DNA of 32,013 bases from Purshia tridentata (taxonomy: Eukaryota; Streptophyta; Magnoliopsida; Rosales; Rosaceae), in assembly GCA_003254885.1 (NCBI GenBank), contig QANT01005153.1, positions 1 to 32,013 on the forward strand, read 5' to 3'. The notes below the pieces were generated by a model. It had not been told where the DNA came from, ran no database searches, and saw only the letters and a list, made by a program, of their open reading frames with translations. Numbering within the stretch: position 1 is the first letter of the stretch; each line of letters opens with the position of its first letter. Positions 10,690 to 22,150 of the stretch are shown piece after piece. The translations under genes were made by a program, and so were the position numbers.

Positions 10690-11468
10690 AATATTTTTGG
10701 TTGTAAATCTTTAAATTTCAGGAAAACCCCAATGTGAAAATTTGAAATTTGAAATGTAAATTGTATGTTATAGTCTATAAAGAGTTAATGCAGAACATTC
10801 AGTCTGCACTTTTCTTTTGGCCAGGAACATTCAGTCTGCACTTAAATTTGAGAAGAACCAGATGAAGAAAATAGAAATATTGAGCATATTATACTCACAT
10901 TTTAGAAACCCATATCATGATATTAGTCAATCTAACATACAGTTCTGATAATTTAATTCAAAACCCAATTGAGAAACAAAGAAAAACAATGAGAGGGTCA
11001 AATTTGAGGGAGAAATAAAAAGGAAGATCAACCAAAACCTGTACTAATATGTAATATAATTAGTTGGGTTTGTCACAGAAGTGTAATAGTGTAATAATGA
11101 AATTAAAGCAGTACAGTTAGGTTTGTCTGTAACTTTTGCTTTATATTAATTCGAGATTACTGAAAGCATTAATGGCAAATTACGGACAACATAATTAAAG
11201 AAGGAAGGCTGTGAGCTGTGAGCTGTGAGTTTTGAGAGTGAAGTGAGAAAGACCAACTAGTACTACTAGACTTGAACAAGTAGCCACACTCTACAACACT
11301 AAAACGACTGGGTAAAGCCTTAAAGCAAAGACTAAAGAGCAGAGAGGTAGCTCAATGACCAATAGGCAATACCCCCTAGAAAGAAAGCAATTACTCACAC
11401 AACAACACGAGAGGACCTATTACTGACAGGTGTCAGAACCCACCAGATCTTGGGTTTCCACATTACAA

Positions 11469-11519
<51 letters not shown>

Positions 11520-12950
11520 ACAACTCATTAGTTTCTGCTCTGAGACTCGGACCAATTTCTTGGGTTTTGGGTTTGTGTTGCAGGGTGTCTACATGTGTGT
11601 TGTGTTATCTCTTGTTTCATTAAAACGAAGCTAATTAATTAATAGGTAGCTAGGCCTAGGTAGCTGCAGAAGCTGGTTCTGGCTTCTGGCTTCTGGCTTC
11701 TGGCTTCTGGATATGGGTTTGATTTTCATTTTGTTTTTTGTGGTTATAGAAAACAGATTTCCTGCCTTTTTGGGTGCTGTTGTGAATGATCCAAAAGAAC
11801 GAAATAGAAAGAAAGCAAAAAGCTCTTCGCTTTTGGGTTCTGCGTTTTGTTGGACTCACACACATACACACACACAGAGACTGACATGCATTTTACATCA
11901 CACTATCTCAGCTTCACTTGTTATACAAACTGAATTTGAAAGGCCCTTTCTCTGTTTCCATTTTCTATCAACTAGAGCTTTCAGTTTCTCTGTAAATGGA
12001 ATTGTCTTTTTATATATGGCCAACTTTTGAGAATATGAATCGATTGGAGAACCAAAAGAATAAACTCTCGTGAAACCTATCATTAGAAAATAACCCAGCA
12101 TTCTGAGGTCTGAGAAATATAGACACTCTCACAAAAGCTGTTGCTTTGCATCCTATACATGTCATTTTCAGCATCATATTCACAATTACCAGCTCCAGTT
12201 TTCCCTTTTCTTTTTACAGAAAATGAAGAAGCTAGATATCACTTCCTCAAAGACTAAAAATTGTACTGAATTATTGCATAACTTTGTGTGGTACTTAACC
12301 TAGCAATTTGATTCTTTTTCCTTAAAAATAAATCTTCCTAAATTAATCTCACATAATAAATCTGATCTTCTTCTGATTATCCTATTTATAGCTCTTTTTC
12401 ATTTTTAGAAAAATTTTAAAAATTTTGATAATAATAATTTAAAACTCTTGAACAACTATGCTTAATTGGGCCTCCACAAGTTCCACCACTATTGATCACG
12501 ATTAGCAGTTTTTAATATATATCAAACCAAAAAAATATAAATTGTAGCATCTTTTTTCACATAAAAAAAAAAAAGTAAATACGCAGATAATTTGAATGTT
12601 AAAATGTTAATAAATTTGGAAGCTTCCAAAACCTACGGTCACTATCCATATAGGATGCGAATGATTGTCATGGCCGTGACCACTATCTCGCATTCTCAAC
12701 CGTTTATTTGAAATGATGTGTTTTGTTAGTACGGCTGTGGGTCCCAACATATAATTTCTCCAAAAGATTTTTCTTTTTCCATCATAATCTTTTTTTTTTT
12801 TGGGGTAAAGCTTTCTAACATAATCATTGTAAGAGCTTGTAATAGTAAACGCCGTTGTTTAACGGTGTTTTTGTTTTTTTTTCTTTTGTGAAAATTTGAA
12901 AAAGAAAATTTCTTTAAGAAAAAAAAACAAGGTTTAGCTTTCAAGATGCA
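10690..12950. other. Non-coding interval
   Basis: No convincing gene. It contains short direct repeats (gctgtgagctgtgag at 11209-11230, four ctggctt units at 11680-11708), a near-palindromic ctgacaggtgtcag at about 11423-11437, and the CAACAG microsatellite listed separately. A tract ending cttttctttttacag (about 12205-12221) looks like an intron acceptor but the 26-residue ORF after it (ATG at about 12223) is unsupported. Confidence 0.45.
11466..11519. repeat. (CAACAG)n microsatellite
   Basis: About eight to nine near-perfect CAACAG hexamers. In frame it would encode alternating Gln/Gln or Asn/Ser runs, but no long ORF spans it. Confidence 0.92.
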
Positions 12951-13008
12951 CTATTATTCTAAAGTTTAAAGTCTTAAAGTAATAATTGTTTGAGAAAGAG
13001 GTGGTTAG

Positions 13009-13160
13009 TGGATTTCATATTTTGTTTGGTACTTATTTTGATATCTAGTTTTTAATTAAAATCATTGAAACTAGAGTAAAGATAGAAAAAAATGGGAGAA
13101 GTGTCAGTTTTAATAGTTTGATATCAAAATGGATACCAAATAAGGTATAGAATTCACTCT
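13009..13160. mobile_element. Small hairpin MITE
   Basis: 13009-13060 and 13101-13160 are inverted relative to one another: tttggta...attttgatatc on the left matches tttggtatccattttgatatc in the reverse complement of the right arm, and the outer parts ggatttcatattttg / gaattctatacctta are weaker. The element is about 150 bp with almost no spacer. No clear target-site duplication, so the superfamily is open. Confidence 0.6.
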
Positions 13161-13229
13161 AGCCTACAGATTGGTTGGGTGGGTGTGTTTTAGTTGTAAT
13201 TAATGTTTAAATTAGTAAATTTCTCATTT

Positions 13230-13960
13230 ATCCTCAAAATAAATAGAATATATAACATTTAGAATTAATAATATAGATTTAAGAAAGGAATTAAGAAAAT
13301 TTCAAAAGTTAAACAATATAAAAATTTCGACAAAATTTTAATTTCGTTGGAAATTTCAAAATTTAGACTAAAACAATTGAAATTATTACCATAATTTCGA
13401 TAATTTCAAGACCTCAAAAAAAATTTAAAATTTTGATTCCTTGGATTTAAGTGAAAAACTAAAAAAATTTAGTAGACCAAATAATCTAAAAATAAAATTT
13501 GTGACTCAAGCGAAAATCATGGTAAAATTCATATATTGTTGCTATAATTAAGCGCACAATTTTATAATATATAAGCTAGATAAACAAGGGAATAAATTAA
13601 ACATAAAAATGGGAGCTACCGCTGCAACCACATATATTATATATACAATTTTCTAATTTAATATATTAATTGCCATGATCGATCTCTCTCAAGCTTAGTG
13701 CAAGGAAACTTGGAAAGCAATAAAAATTCTCAATTCCTATGTTCTTTATATTTTTTGGGTCTGCCTATGTGTCCAAACTCATGATAATTTTTACTTCTCT
13801 TAAACAAATACTTAACTACTATGTAGTGAAAATTAAGTTATTACTTATTAAAGTGATAATAAGTCTCATACAAGTTTTTTTCTTCTAACTTTCATAACTA
13901 ACTACGTACATTAATTTAGTGCTTAATTAAATTTATTCGTCTTCTAAAAGCTTCTATTTT
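13230..13960. other. AT-rich non-coding DNA
   Basis: The stretch around 13300-13440 has repeated aaatttcga / tttcga words on both strands, a texture common in decayed plant retroelements, but no alignable ends. Nothing else seen. Confidence 0.4.
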
Positions 13961-13991
13961 TCTTTTCCCTCATTTTCTCAGCAGACAAACA

Positions 13992-14140
13992 TGTATGCAT
14001 GCACGAGAGAGAGAGAGAGAGAGAGATTCTGAGAGACAGAATATATATGTGGGCTAGCTATGTACGTATATACTGATATATATGCTGTATGCATGCACAT
14101 ATGTATGCATTAAGAGCTGGAGGTTTTGCAATATATGCAT
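13992..14140. promoter_or_regulatory. Cluster of RY (CATGCA) motifs with a (GA)n tract
   Basis: CATGCATGC-type words occur at about 13995-14003, 14089-14096, 14105-14109 (partial) and 14134-14141, together with a (GA)11 run at 14005-14026. RY motifs are bound by plant B3 factors of the ABI3/FUS3/LEC2 group. No gene start was found nearby, so any regulatory role is conjecture. Confidence 0.3.
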
Positions 14141-14207
14141 GCTTAATGATCGATTAATAGAAATATGAAATTCAAAACTAATGAAGCATATATACATATT
14201 TATATAC

Positions 14208-14224
14208 ATATATATATATATATG
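14208..14224. repeat. (TA)n microsatellite
   Basis: Simple alternating TA run; a second one lies at 14445-14463. Confidence 0.85.
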
Positions 14225-14460
14225 TTGAAATTATTTATAAACTTACCTCAAACCACACATAAAGATCGATCTTATTCAACCGACAAAGTAGCTTAGGCGC
14301 TTTGTGCAAACTGAGCTATCTATCACATTCACCAGATATAAACAAGAGCTAGATCGAATCAACACAATGATTCATTGATTGTGCTGTGCTGTGCTTCACA
14401 TATTTATATCAAACACACACATGAGCAAGAGATCGAGAGCTAGCTATATATATATATATA

Positions 14461-14732
14461 TATCAAACACACAAATATAGATTACATTAATATTATTTGG
14501 TATTTGGTCTTTTGCCAGTCAATATATGTATAGAAAATAATTGGTTGATCCCTTGTTGTTAGCGCGGCGTATCTCCGCTCTATCTTCCCTCGACATATAT
14601 ATCAAACACACAAATATAGATTACATTAATATTATTTGGTGTTTGGTCTTTTGCCAGTCAATATATGTATAGAAAATAATTGGTTGATCCCTTGTAGTTA
14701 GCGCGGCGTATCTCCGCTCTATCTTCCCTCGA
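14461..14732. repeat. 139-bp tandem duplication
   Basis: Copy 1 is 14461-14593 and copy 2 is 14600-14732, offset by 139 bases. I count only two substitutions (tatttgg/tgtttgg and ttgttgtt/ttgtagtt). Each unit contains agcgcggcgtatctccgctc, unusually GC-rich for this region. Such low divergence means a recent duplication. Confidence 0.93.
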
Positions 14733-14739
14733 TTTCCTC

Positions 14740-17460
14740 ACATTTAAAGCCAAAAGGTGCACGCTCTAATTATATTCTCATTTGCTTTATTTACCTTAAC
14801 AAATATAAAAATCAACAGATTGTTTACGTAGCCCATTAACAGCTACACATATTAATTAAGCTTCAAAAAGAAATCAGAACATTTTAAATCATTTTACATA
14901 AAAAAATTAATAATAATAAAAGCTTGTATTCGACATATTTGTGTGGGAAAGTTTTTCTATAATCAATTATTCCACTAGCTTGTCAGATTTATGGTCAAAT
15001 TGACACTTTCTTAAACATCTATTCTAAACAGAAGGGGCCACTGAGAAATTAAAAATAAAAAACCATTGAAAAGAAGAACGAAAATCATGAAATAAGAAAA
15101 TACAATGAAGGACAGATGTTGTGCCTTTCTTATTGACAGGTCCCAATCATGAATCATGTATATGGTGAACTTTTAACTACTCCCTTCTGTTTGCAAGTTA
15201 ATTTGTTGGTCTACCTTTTAGATGTTCTTTCTTATGACATAATTTTATACAGTATATATATTTTAAATAGGAGGGAAATTTCATAAAAAAATCTCTTAAA
15301 TTACTTTATAAATAAGTCGAATTATTGAATTACGATATAAAGTAGACATCGTAATATATTTCTTAAATACAATTATTTAAAGAATTTCTTAATGAAAGTT
15401 CCCTCTCTTTAAGGTACACGTAATATTAATTCTTTTTATATTTTCTTATTCTCCTCCCATATTCTAATAATAAAATACTTTTATTATATAACACCTAAGC
15501 ATAAAATTACACCAATCCTAATAACTTGTAAATTTAGAATTGCGGATCAAATATGATGAGTTATTAATATTATTTATCATTATTGAATATACTAAGTGAA
15601 AAATATTTTTCTAAATTGCATCGAGAGTTGAGAGTCGAGACTAAACAAAACGTCACACCTAGATGGATCTATTGAATTTGTATTGATCATTTCTTGTACA
15701 TAATAAATGGCTATTGTTTTAACCTCACTTTCATTTAACAAAATCTAGGGATTTGTATGATTTATAACTCGAAAAATCCACATCCACATGCATGCGGCCC
15801 TCTTGTTTCCATAAGGTCCTCTATGTCATCTGACTTTTGGAACTTGCATGACAAACAAAGCATTGCACAAACAAAGCATTGCACATTATCCAAAACCTTA
15901 CCACTATATATATTACCTTGCCTATCTCATCCTCTTTATTAGAAACATATATATGGTGGCCACGTTGCAGACTCGACCATGCATTATATATATGGTGGCC
16001 TTTTCATATTCATTAAATCTTTGTATTGCTTCGCTGGCATTTGTTCAGCCTCTTGGTGGAGAATCGAGATTGTCCTGCTCCATTTAATTATTCTAAGATT
16101 CAAATTATAATTAAACTATGATTAATTATAGTTTTATAGATGTATATATGGTCCTCCAGATCATGAAGATCCGATATATCATCCCCTTAATTTAATTATC
16201 TTAATTGGGAGATTACTGCGACAATCATCGCATGTGATCTATATTTTGCTTACCTAAGCTATGATTAGGTTTTTCAATTTTTAATTTACACTTAATTGGT
16301 AGGGATTAAGGAACATCCAACACCAGCTTTTATCATATTGAAATTCCAAGGAACAATAAGGTTTATATTTTCATCTGTGGTCGTCTTGGTATTAGTGATC
16401 AATTGGGTCCTCTTAGTTTGGAGATTTCACAGCTAGACATGTAGAGAGGGTTTGTCTTTAGTTTCTTCATGAATTCTAGTTTTGTTTTGGTTTGAGTATC
16501 ACCGTGCTTAATGATTAATTATCTTGTGTAGTATTGGGTTTCAGAAGAAACCTAATTTAAGGGGTAAAATATTTTGTCAATACATCAATCTTTCACCAAC
16601 TTAGTTTTGGTTTAGAAATTATATTATAGTAGCTCACACTCTGACTCGGTTTAGGTTTAATGAACAGTGCGTTATGAATAGTGAGATAGTAGCCTAAAGT
16701 GGCTCATTCCTTGTATTAAGATCGACAAGTCAGTTTTGATTTTGTATTCGAAATAAAATTGTTTATTGTTTGATGGCAAAAAAAAAAAAAAGAATTTTCT
16801 AAAAGTGGAGTAAATCTTCATAAGTTTTTTAGGAAGGGAGATAATCAAGATTGACTTCAAGAGGGTTAGCCAAAGAGAGAGAGAGAGTGAGTGATTGTAA
16901 TTGTTTCTCAAGTCGGTGAAATTTTTTTGGATGCTCGCACAAATTTTCAAATTTAGTTAAATTTGATGTATTGTATACTTTTTATTTGTTTCGCATTTAA
17001 TATTTTTTTAGCATATATTTATCACGGTTCATTAATATATGATAAGATCCCAAAAGAGAACTGAATCATAAATTGTAATTTAATAACAACAATAATTTTA
17101 ACATTAAAAGTAGAATAATAACGCAATGACGTACAAATAATTGTATGACATAAAATTGCTTTTAATCATGTTTTGCAATTGCATTGTAAGTGGAGCTGGC
17201 ATATATATATTTGGACTTTTGGGGGAATAAGACCTTACAAGAGGTACTATTGTACCCCCATCTGTGTTATGGGTTATGGGATCCGGACTTTGTTGTCTCA
17301 TAGAATTAAAGTTGATATGTTGTCATCTTAATCACCACCCAGTATTGATATCATATGCATAGTTTATTTTGCTGAAGATATCATATGGCATAGTTCATAC
17401 AAACCATATCCATCTTCACAAATTAATGTTAGGAAGACATGGATGTACGTGCAGGATATC
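14740..17460. other. Non-coding interval
   Basis: AT-rich, with only short chance ORFs. The phrase tatatatggtggcc occurs twice (about 15947 and 15990). A (GA)n-like run lies near 16876-16889 and a poly-A near 16780. No gene, RNA or full mobile element was recognised. Confidence 0.45.
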
Positions 17461-17479
17461 AAATGATTACTAAAACCGT

Positions 17480-17665
17480 TTATTTATTTTATCACAGTTA
17501 CATAATCAAATGATATGTGATTTGATTGATTTTTTTATAGAGATAATTTCATAATTAAATCTAAAAAATAAATGATTACAATCATAAATTTATGATGCAA
17601 AATAAAAATAATAAATAAAAAAGTCGGTGAAAAAAACGAATTTAGAAAAGATGGATAGTATTTCT
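17480..17665. mobile_element. Half copy of a MITE family
   Basis: This segment aligns by eye, in the same orientation, with the right half of the element at 23799-24199 (shared tttatcacagttacataa / tttgatcacagttatataa, then ataatttcataatta, then a poly-A/gtcggtgaaaaaa end and atggatagtat terminus). The left half is not evident. A weaker relative lies at about 28850-28925. Confidence 0.65.
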
Positions 17666-17669
17666 ATAT

Positions 17670-18425
17670 ATAGTGTCCCTACTTGAGATACATGCTATCT
17701 TCAAATGTGTGCAAATTCAAATTGAAGTTATAATTTAATTTGAAGTGGCATGGCGTGGCACACGTTCCTTCACATTTCACTCATGCTATGATTGCCACAA
17801 CAGTATCTGTGCCCCATTTCTTTATAGTTTGTCGTTTTGGAAGATACATTATAAATTTATAACACCAAACAAAGGCAATATGTTTTTTAAAGTACACCAT
17901 ACGCCAGCTCTTCTACTAGCTATGAGCCTATGACTATGAGGCATGCGGTGGGTGAGTCAAAAGTGCTTCTTGTAGAAGCAGTTGATATTAATTTCATGCA
18001 TGCACTTCTTGGGCACTTCAAACTTGTCACTAAAGTGAACAATATACACAGTCATTTCAAAGCGAACATGTGCAATTTGATTCATCCTCACCCTCACCCT
18101 CACCATGGCTACTATTTAATTACTTTAATTTATAGAGAAAAAAATTATCGACAATTTGATCCATGCAAAAAAAAAAAAAAGATTTAAGGAAATTGGGCTT
18201 ATACAAAATCAATTGCTCACTTCAAGTTATATAGAAGCGATTTCATGTTTCTTGTATCGCAAAATCATAAAAATAAATATGTACACTTCGGGTTGTAAAT
18301 AAATAAAATAACTTGCACAAATGCAATCTTAACATTTAACAATTCCAACTTCATTAAACATGGAATTTGTCAGACTTTAATGTACTACATTAAACTATTC
18401 GGCAGAACAGAACATGAAATGTAGA
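17670..18425. other. Non-coding interval
   Basis: Short chance ORFs only. A small (ccctca)n run at 18088-18103 and a poly-A at 18166-18181 are the only repeats noticed. Confidence 0.45.
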
Positions 18426-18431
18426 GAAAAC

Positions 18432-19062
18432 TCAAAGGACAACACTGTTGTGCTCCTTGGTGAAAGTGTAAGGTTGCAGAGATGGTTTCACCATAGATAA
18501 AGATACAAGAGTGTCTCCATAGTGATGGTATGTTTGTCTTTCTTTTCTTTTCTTGATGCCAGAAACATTATCCTTTGCTGGTTTGCTTGTTCTAGGGCTT
18601 TAAACCCAAAGATAGTTTCTTGCTTGTCAATTATATTGAGCTGCTAAGAGAATTGTTTTTCTTCAAACAATTCAATCATTTTGTTGCACTTAAAAGAAGA
18701 TAACATGAAAATTAAGAAGCTATACAGAAAATGCAAAGCTTGCCAGAAAAGTTCCAATAGCCACATTAGTTTTATAAATGTTCCAGTAGGATAGTAAATA
18801 AAACAACCTTATTCTATAAAATGTTATAGAAAATAACAGTTTCTTATTAAGTAATGGTCGTATATAAACTATGAGGAACATGAGGTAAAAGAAAAAAATT
18901 TGAACAATCCAATATAGCATCGAAAATAAAGTAACAAATATAATGAACAAGCAGTAACCTGAACAATTTCACTGCTACAAGGCAAAAGGTAATCAACACA
19001 CCGTTTCCATTCCATTTGGCATGCATTTTTTCTTGAAACTTCCTCTCCTTTAAGGTCATGCA
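18432..19062 (-). pseudogene. Unrecognised coding-like blocks, probably a gene remnant
   Basis: Three minus-strand blocks read like protein. Block 1, 19062-18959, follows a pyrimidine-rich acceptor and ends at a good donor (cag|gttact): HDLKGEEVSRKNACQMEWKR then CVDYLLPCSSEIVQ. Block 2 starts either at about 18691 (CNKMIELFEEKQFS then TAG) or at 18643, taking that TAG as a splice acceptor, and reads QLNIIDKQETIFGFK. Block 3, in another frame, reads SPRTSKPAKDNVSGIKKRKE, then RQTYHHYGDTLVSLSMVKPS and ends ...TKEHNSVVL with TGA at 18434-18432. One missing base near 18608 would explain the frame change between blocks 2 and 3. Splice phases are compatible (phase 0). I do not recognise the family. 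It may be the C-terminal part of a duplicated gene now decayed, since no 5' exons were found before the neighbouring gene's stop at 19497. Alternatively it could be alternative 3' exons. Confidence 0.45.
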
Positions 19063-19496
19063 CTCAAAGAAAGAAGGTATACACGCACTCTACACATAAC
19101 AAACCAGTACTAGATACAACAAATAAAAAGATTGTTATTATATGTACCAATAGGCTCATGAGTATAAAATTGTGAACAATTTTCATGCTACGAGATATAT
19201 CAATGTTTCCAGAAGTAGACCATATAATTCATACTGAACTGGAAAGATCCAGAAGTAGGAAAACTGAACCTCATTCTCTAATTGAATTACAAGAAATTAA
19301 GTATGATAAACCTCAACATCAGATGCTATGGTAATGAGCATACATAAAACAACTGACACATTCAAAAACCCTCGGAAGTTAAAAAAAATGATACAAAATT
19401 TCTATAAATAAGTTAAGAAATTATCATATGGCAGTTATGACAAATTGGTATCAGAATGTGTGAGAACTGACCAATGGCATGAAGGTCCAGGTCCAA

Positions 19497-21538
19497 TTAG
19501 GAGATATTTGAATTTTTCAGAGATCCTGAGATTACTGCGCCTGCAGACGTCCGCATTACATGCAACCCAAGCATAGCAATACAAGAATCATCAGTCTTCA
19601 GATGAGGTTGGACCAATTCCCATATCTTTTTCTTTTGAATCTGCAGATAGTGGTATAAAAGAACTATAAATGCAAAACAAAGTATATCATAAGAGAAAAA
19701 TTCCACCCAGGTCTTCCTTAACAATCTAGAAAACCATGAAACCAAAAAGTTCTCCATTGCACACAAAAATATTCTTGACTTCTGCAATCAGTATCAAATA
19801 TATTTCGTTTACAATGAAATTAAGCGTCACATAAATTTCTCCTAAATCAGGATATTATTTATTGTGAGCTATAATTTTGTAAAGGGTTCCAAATATCCCC
19901 ACAAAACTAACACAGGGAACTTATTCACCCCTCTCCTCTCCATGGTTTCTCTCAGGATTCTTGCATCATCCCAGCATTTGAAAAACAGCATAAACATTTG
20001 ACAAGCCAACAAATCTACCATCATGATCTTACTCTATCTCTATAAGCTTGCTTCCAACAATTTCTCCAAAAACTAATTTTCCATGGTTCATGCGGGTAAG
20101 TAAAGCACCTAGCATTGAAGCTGTAGACATTTGACATATAAATTGGTATGTCACTACTTGGCCTCCAAGTGCTAAAGCATCCACCAAGACAGCATAGTGC
20201 TCGTGCTTGAGTGTCATACCATGTTTATCAAGACATTCAAAGAATACTAAGCTTCCTTTACTAAACCCCCATTGGTACAAACAGACAACATACATGTTCA
20301 CATCTGGAACAATCCCAATTATATGCATTTACCTAAAACTTTTAAGTGACTGTTGGACTAATCCATGTATTATATTCTGACCAAAAGAAAATCCGTGTAT
20401 TGCAAGTCCTCCAATCATTGCATTCCAAATCGACACACCAGATTGCTGCATCAAACCCCCATGAAACACACATACAGTGTCCTCTATCCCCCCACATTTT
20501 GCATACATGTCCACAAGTGATATTTGCAACACCAAAGTTACCGGAAACTAATTCTTAACATATGGTGATGCATGTGAGGAGTATAGCATGTATTTACTTG
20601 GGCTCAAACATTGATTTGCATTTTTCATGAAGGATGATCGGCACTTGATCATATTATAAATTTTGCTTGGAAATGATACATTCAACTTTTTAAATATCGA
20701 CAGTACCTGGTTAGGTGTGGCAGGAGGAGGCTGATTTTCATGATCAATTTCAGAGCCAAACCATATTCTCTGGCCAGGGAGTGAACCCTCAGGAGGCACA
20801 AGAAGCTCAACATTCTCATGGGAAGCATCAGAGGCAGCCATAAGCATCCCGCAAGACTTGACACCCCGCATGTTCCTGGGCTTCAGATTAGCAAGGACAA
20901 CTACTTTTCTATCCTGTGCCAAACAAAGCCATGTAGAAATTGTAGCATCTACACCATATTTGTGATCAATCTCTATTATCTAAAAGAAGATTATACTATA
21001 TATGCTCCAATTTACATTACCTTATGTAATCCAAATGGGCTATATTAATATATATCTGCTAATGATGTACCTGAAGGTGATCAATAGGAATGTATTTGAC
21101 AAGACCACTGCAGATGATTCTGGGTTCAGGCTCACCGATGTCAACCTCTTCCACATATAGAGAATCAGCCTCCTCATGCCTCCACGCCCTAAGGATGTGC
21201 CCAACCCTTATGTCGAGCACATCGGCTGCATCCTTTATCTTTTGCTGTTGCTCAACATCACTCACTACCTCAACAGCAGCTGCAGAAGCATCCATGGCTG
21301 ACGTGGAGGTGCAAAATAAAGATGAGTGCCGGAACACACTTCTTGCTGATGATAATGCAGCAGAAACTTTGGGTTTGTTGCACATACTATAATAACTAAT
21401 ATTTTTTGCAGTAATTTGGTGGAAAAGAGGAAGTGAATGGCCAAATAGGAATGAAGATGTGGTAGATGTCGAGAGGAATAGCAGACCGGCGCTGATGCCA
21501 GTAGTGGCGGAGCCATGAATTTGTCGCAATGGGAACAT
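19497..21538 (-). CDS. EMAP II/Arc1p-like tRNA-binding OB-fold protein, 3 coding exons
   Basis: Exons 21538-21071, 20913-20707 and 19640-19497 join in phase 0 with GT-AG introns, giving 272 residues plus TAA. Residues 1 to about 85 are rich in Ser, Thr, Arg and hydrophobics with few acidic residues, typical of a plastid or mitochondrial transit peptide. From about 110 comes the tRNA-binding OB fold: DIRVGHILRAWRHEEADSLY, VEEVDIGEPEPRIICSGLVK, then VVVLANLKPRNMRGVKSCGM and VELLVPPEGSLPGQRIWF. The third exon supplies the EMAP II-type tail (KKKIWELVQPHLKTDD). Relatives bind tRNA elbows as cofactors of aminoacyl-tRNA synthetases (yeast Arc1p, human AIMP1); the length fits the short plant form (Arabidopsis At3g59980, from memory). 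The 5' start could also be the in-frame ATG at 21565. An in-frame ATG at 21295 with GCCATGG context would give a 191-residue form without the transit peptide. Intron 2 (1066 bp) holds a PPR fragment. Confidence 0.9.
20029..20545 (-). pseudogene. Pentatricopeptide-repeat (PPR) gene fragment inside intron 2
   Basis: The minus strand reads LVDMYAKCGGIEDTVCVFHG, then VSIWNAMIGGLAIHG, then after a stop GIVPDVNMYV, KGSLVFFECLDKHGM, HYAVLVDALALGG and GSKLIEIE. These are L-, S- and P-type PPR motifs followed by E-type motifs of a plant organelle RNA-editing-type PPR protein. The copy has a stop at about 20329, apparent small deletions and no start or intact C-terminus, so it is dead. It lies in the same orientation as the host gene, between exons 2 and 3 of the EMAP II-like gene. 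Confidence 0.85.
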
Positions 21539-21616
21539 GATAACGAAGCTCCAAATCAAGCACAAAACACCAGGAAAGACAACTCAACCAGGCTAAACAA
21601 CAGCAGCAAAAATAAA

Positions 21617-21850
21617 ATATCAAGCATAAAAAGTATTACCAACCACAACTATATTAACCAATAAAAAGGAAACCAATATGTAATCAATAAGTACAAGTAA
21701 ACCAGTAAGAAATCAATAAGTAACCAGTAGGCTAGATTATCAAGCATAAAAAATATCATCAACCACAGCGATATTAATCCAATAGAAAGTAATTCAATAA
21801 CTAATCCGATAAGAAATCAATAGGTAACCGATAATCCAAAGGAACAAAGG
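21617..21850. repeat. Diverged 120-bp tandem duplication upstream of the EMAP II-like gene
   Basis: 21617-21736 and 21737-21850 share atcaagcataaaa, accaaccaca, agaaatcaataagtaacc and related words with an offset of 120 bases and many substitutions. It lies 80 to 310 bases upstream of the proposed start, so it is in the promoter or 5' UTR. Confidence 0.75.
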
Positions 21851-21940
21851 GAGGTTGAATAAATATAAATCAAGTTCGGTGTGGAGGTTTTAATCTGTAA
21901 CATTACTCATTCAATTCAATGAATCAAACTACCCAAAAGA

Positions 21941-22150
21941 AAAAAAAAAAAAAAAAAACCATAAATGAAGTTGCTCATTCAATCTAAGATGAGAAATAAT
22001 AGTACCGATAATGTAGCCTTTGGGGTGTGCGAGAAGCCAACTGCAGCGGGGCGGCGACTGGACTGTTGCAGCGGCTGGGTGTGCAGAGGGAAGAAAGCAA
22101 CGGCTGAAGGGACTGGGGATGGTACAGCGTGCGTTCGGATAATGGTTTAA
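21941..22150 (-). promoter_or_regulatory. GC-richer segment, possible first 5'-UTR exon of the EMAP II-like gene
   Basis: Within this AT-rich area, 22005-22140 is notably GC-rich and, on the minus strand, pyrimidine-rich (for example ccttcagccgttgctttctt), as plant 5' UTRs often are. It is bounded by an A-run at 21941-21958. The plus-strand ORF here (61 residues) has no recognised relative. Assignment as an untranslated exon is inference. Confidence 0.3.

Noticed and set aside
21965..22150. 61-residue plus-strand ORF with several cysteines
   Set aside because: No signal peptide or cysteine pattern of a known family; the segment is better explained as GC-rich 5' sequence of the minus-strand gene.
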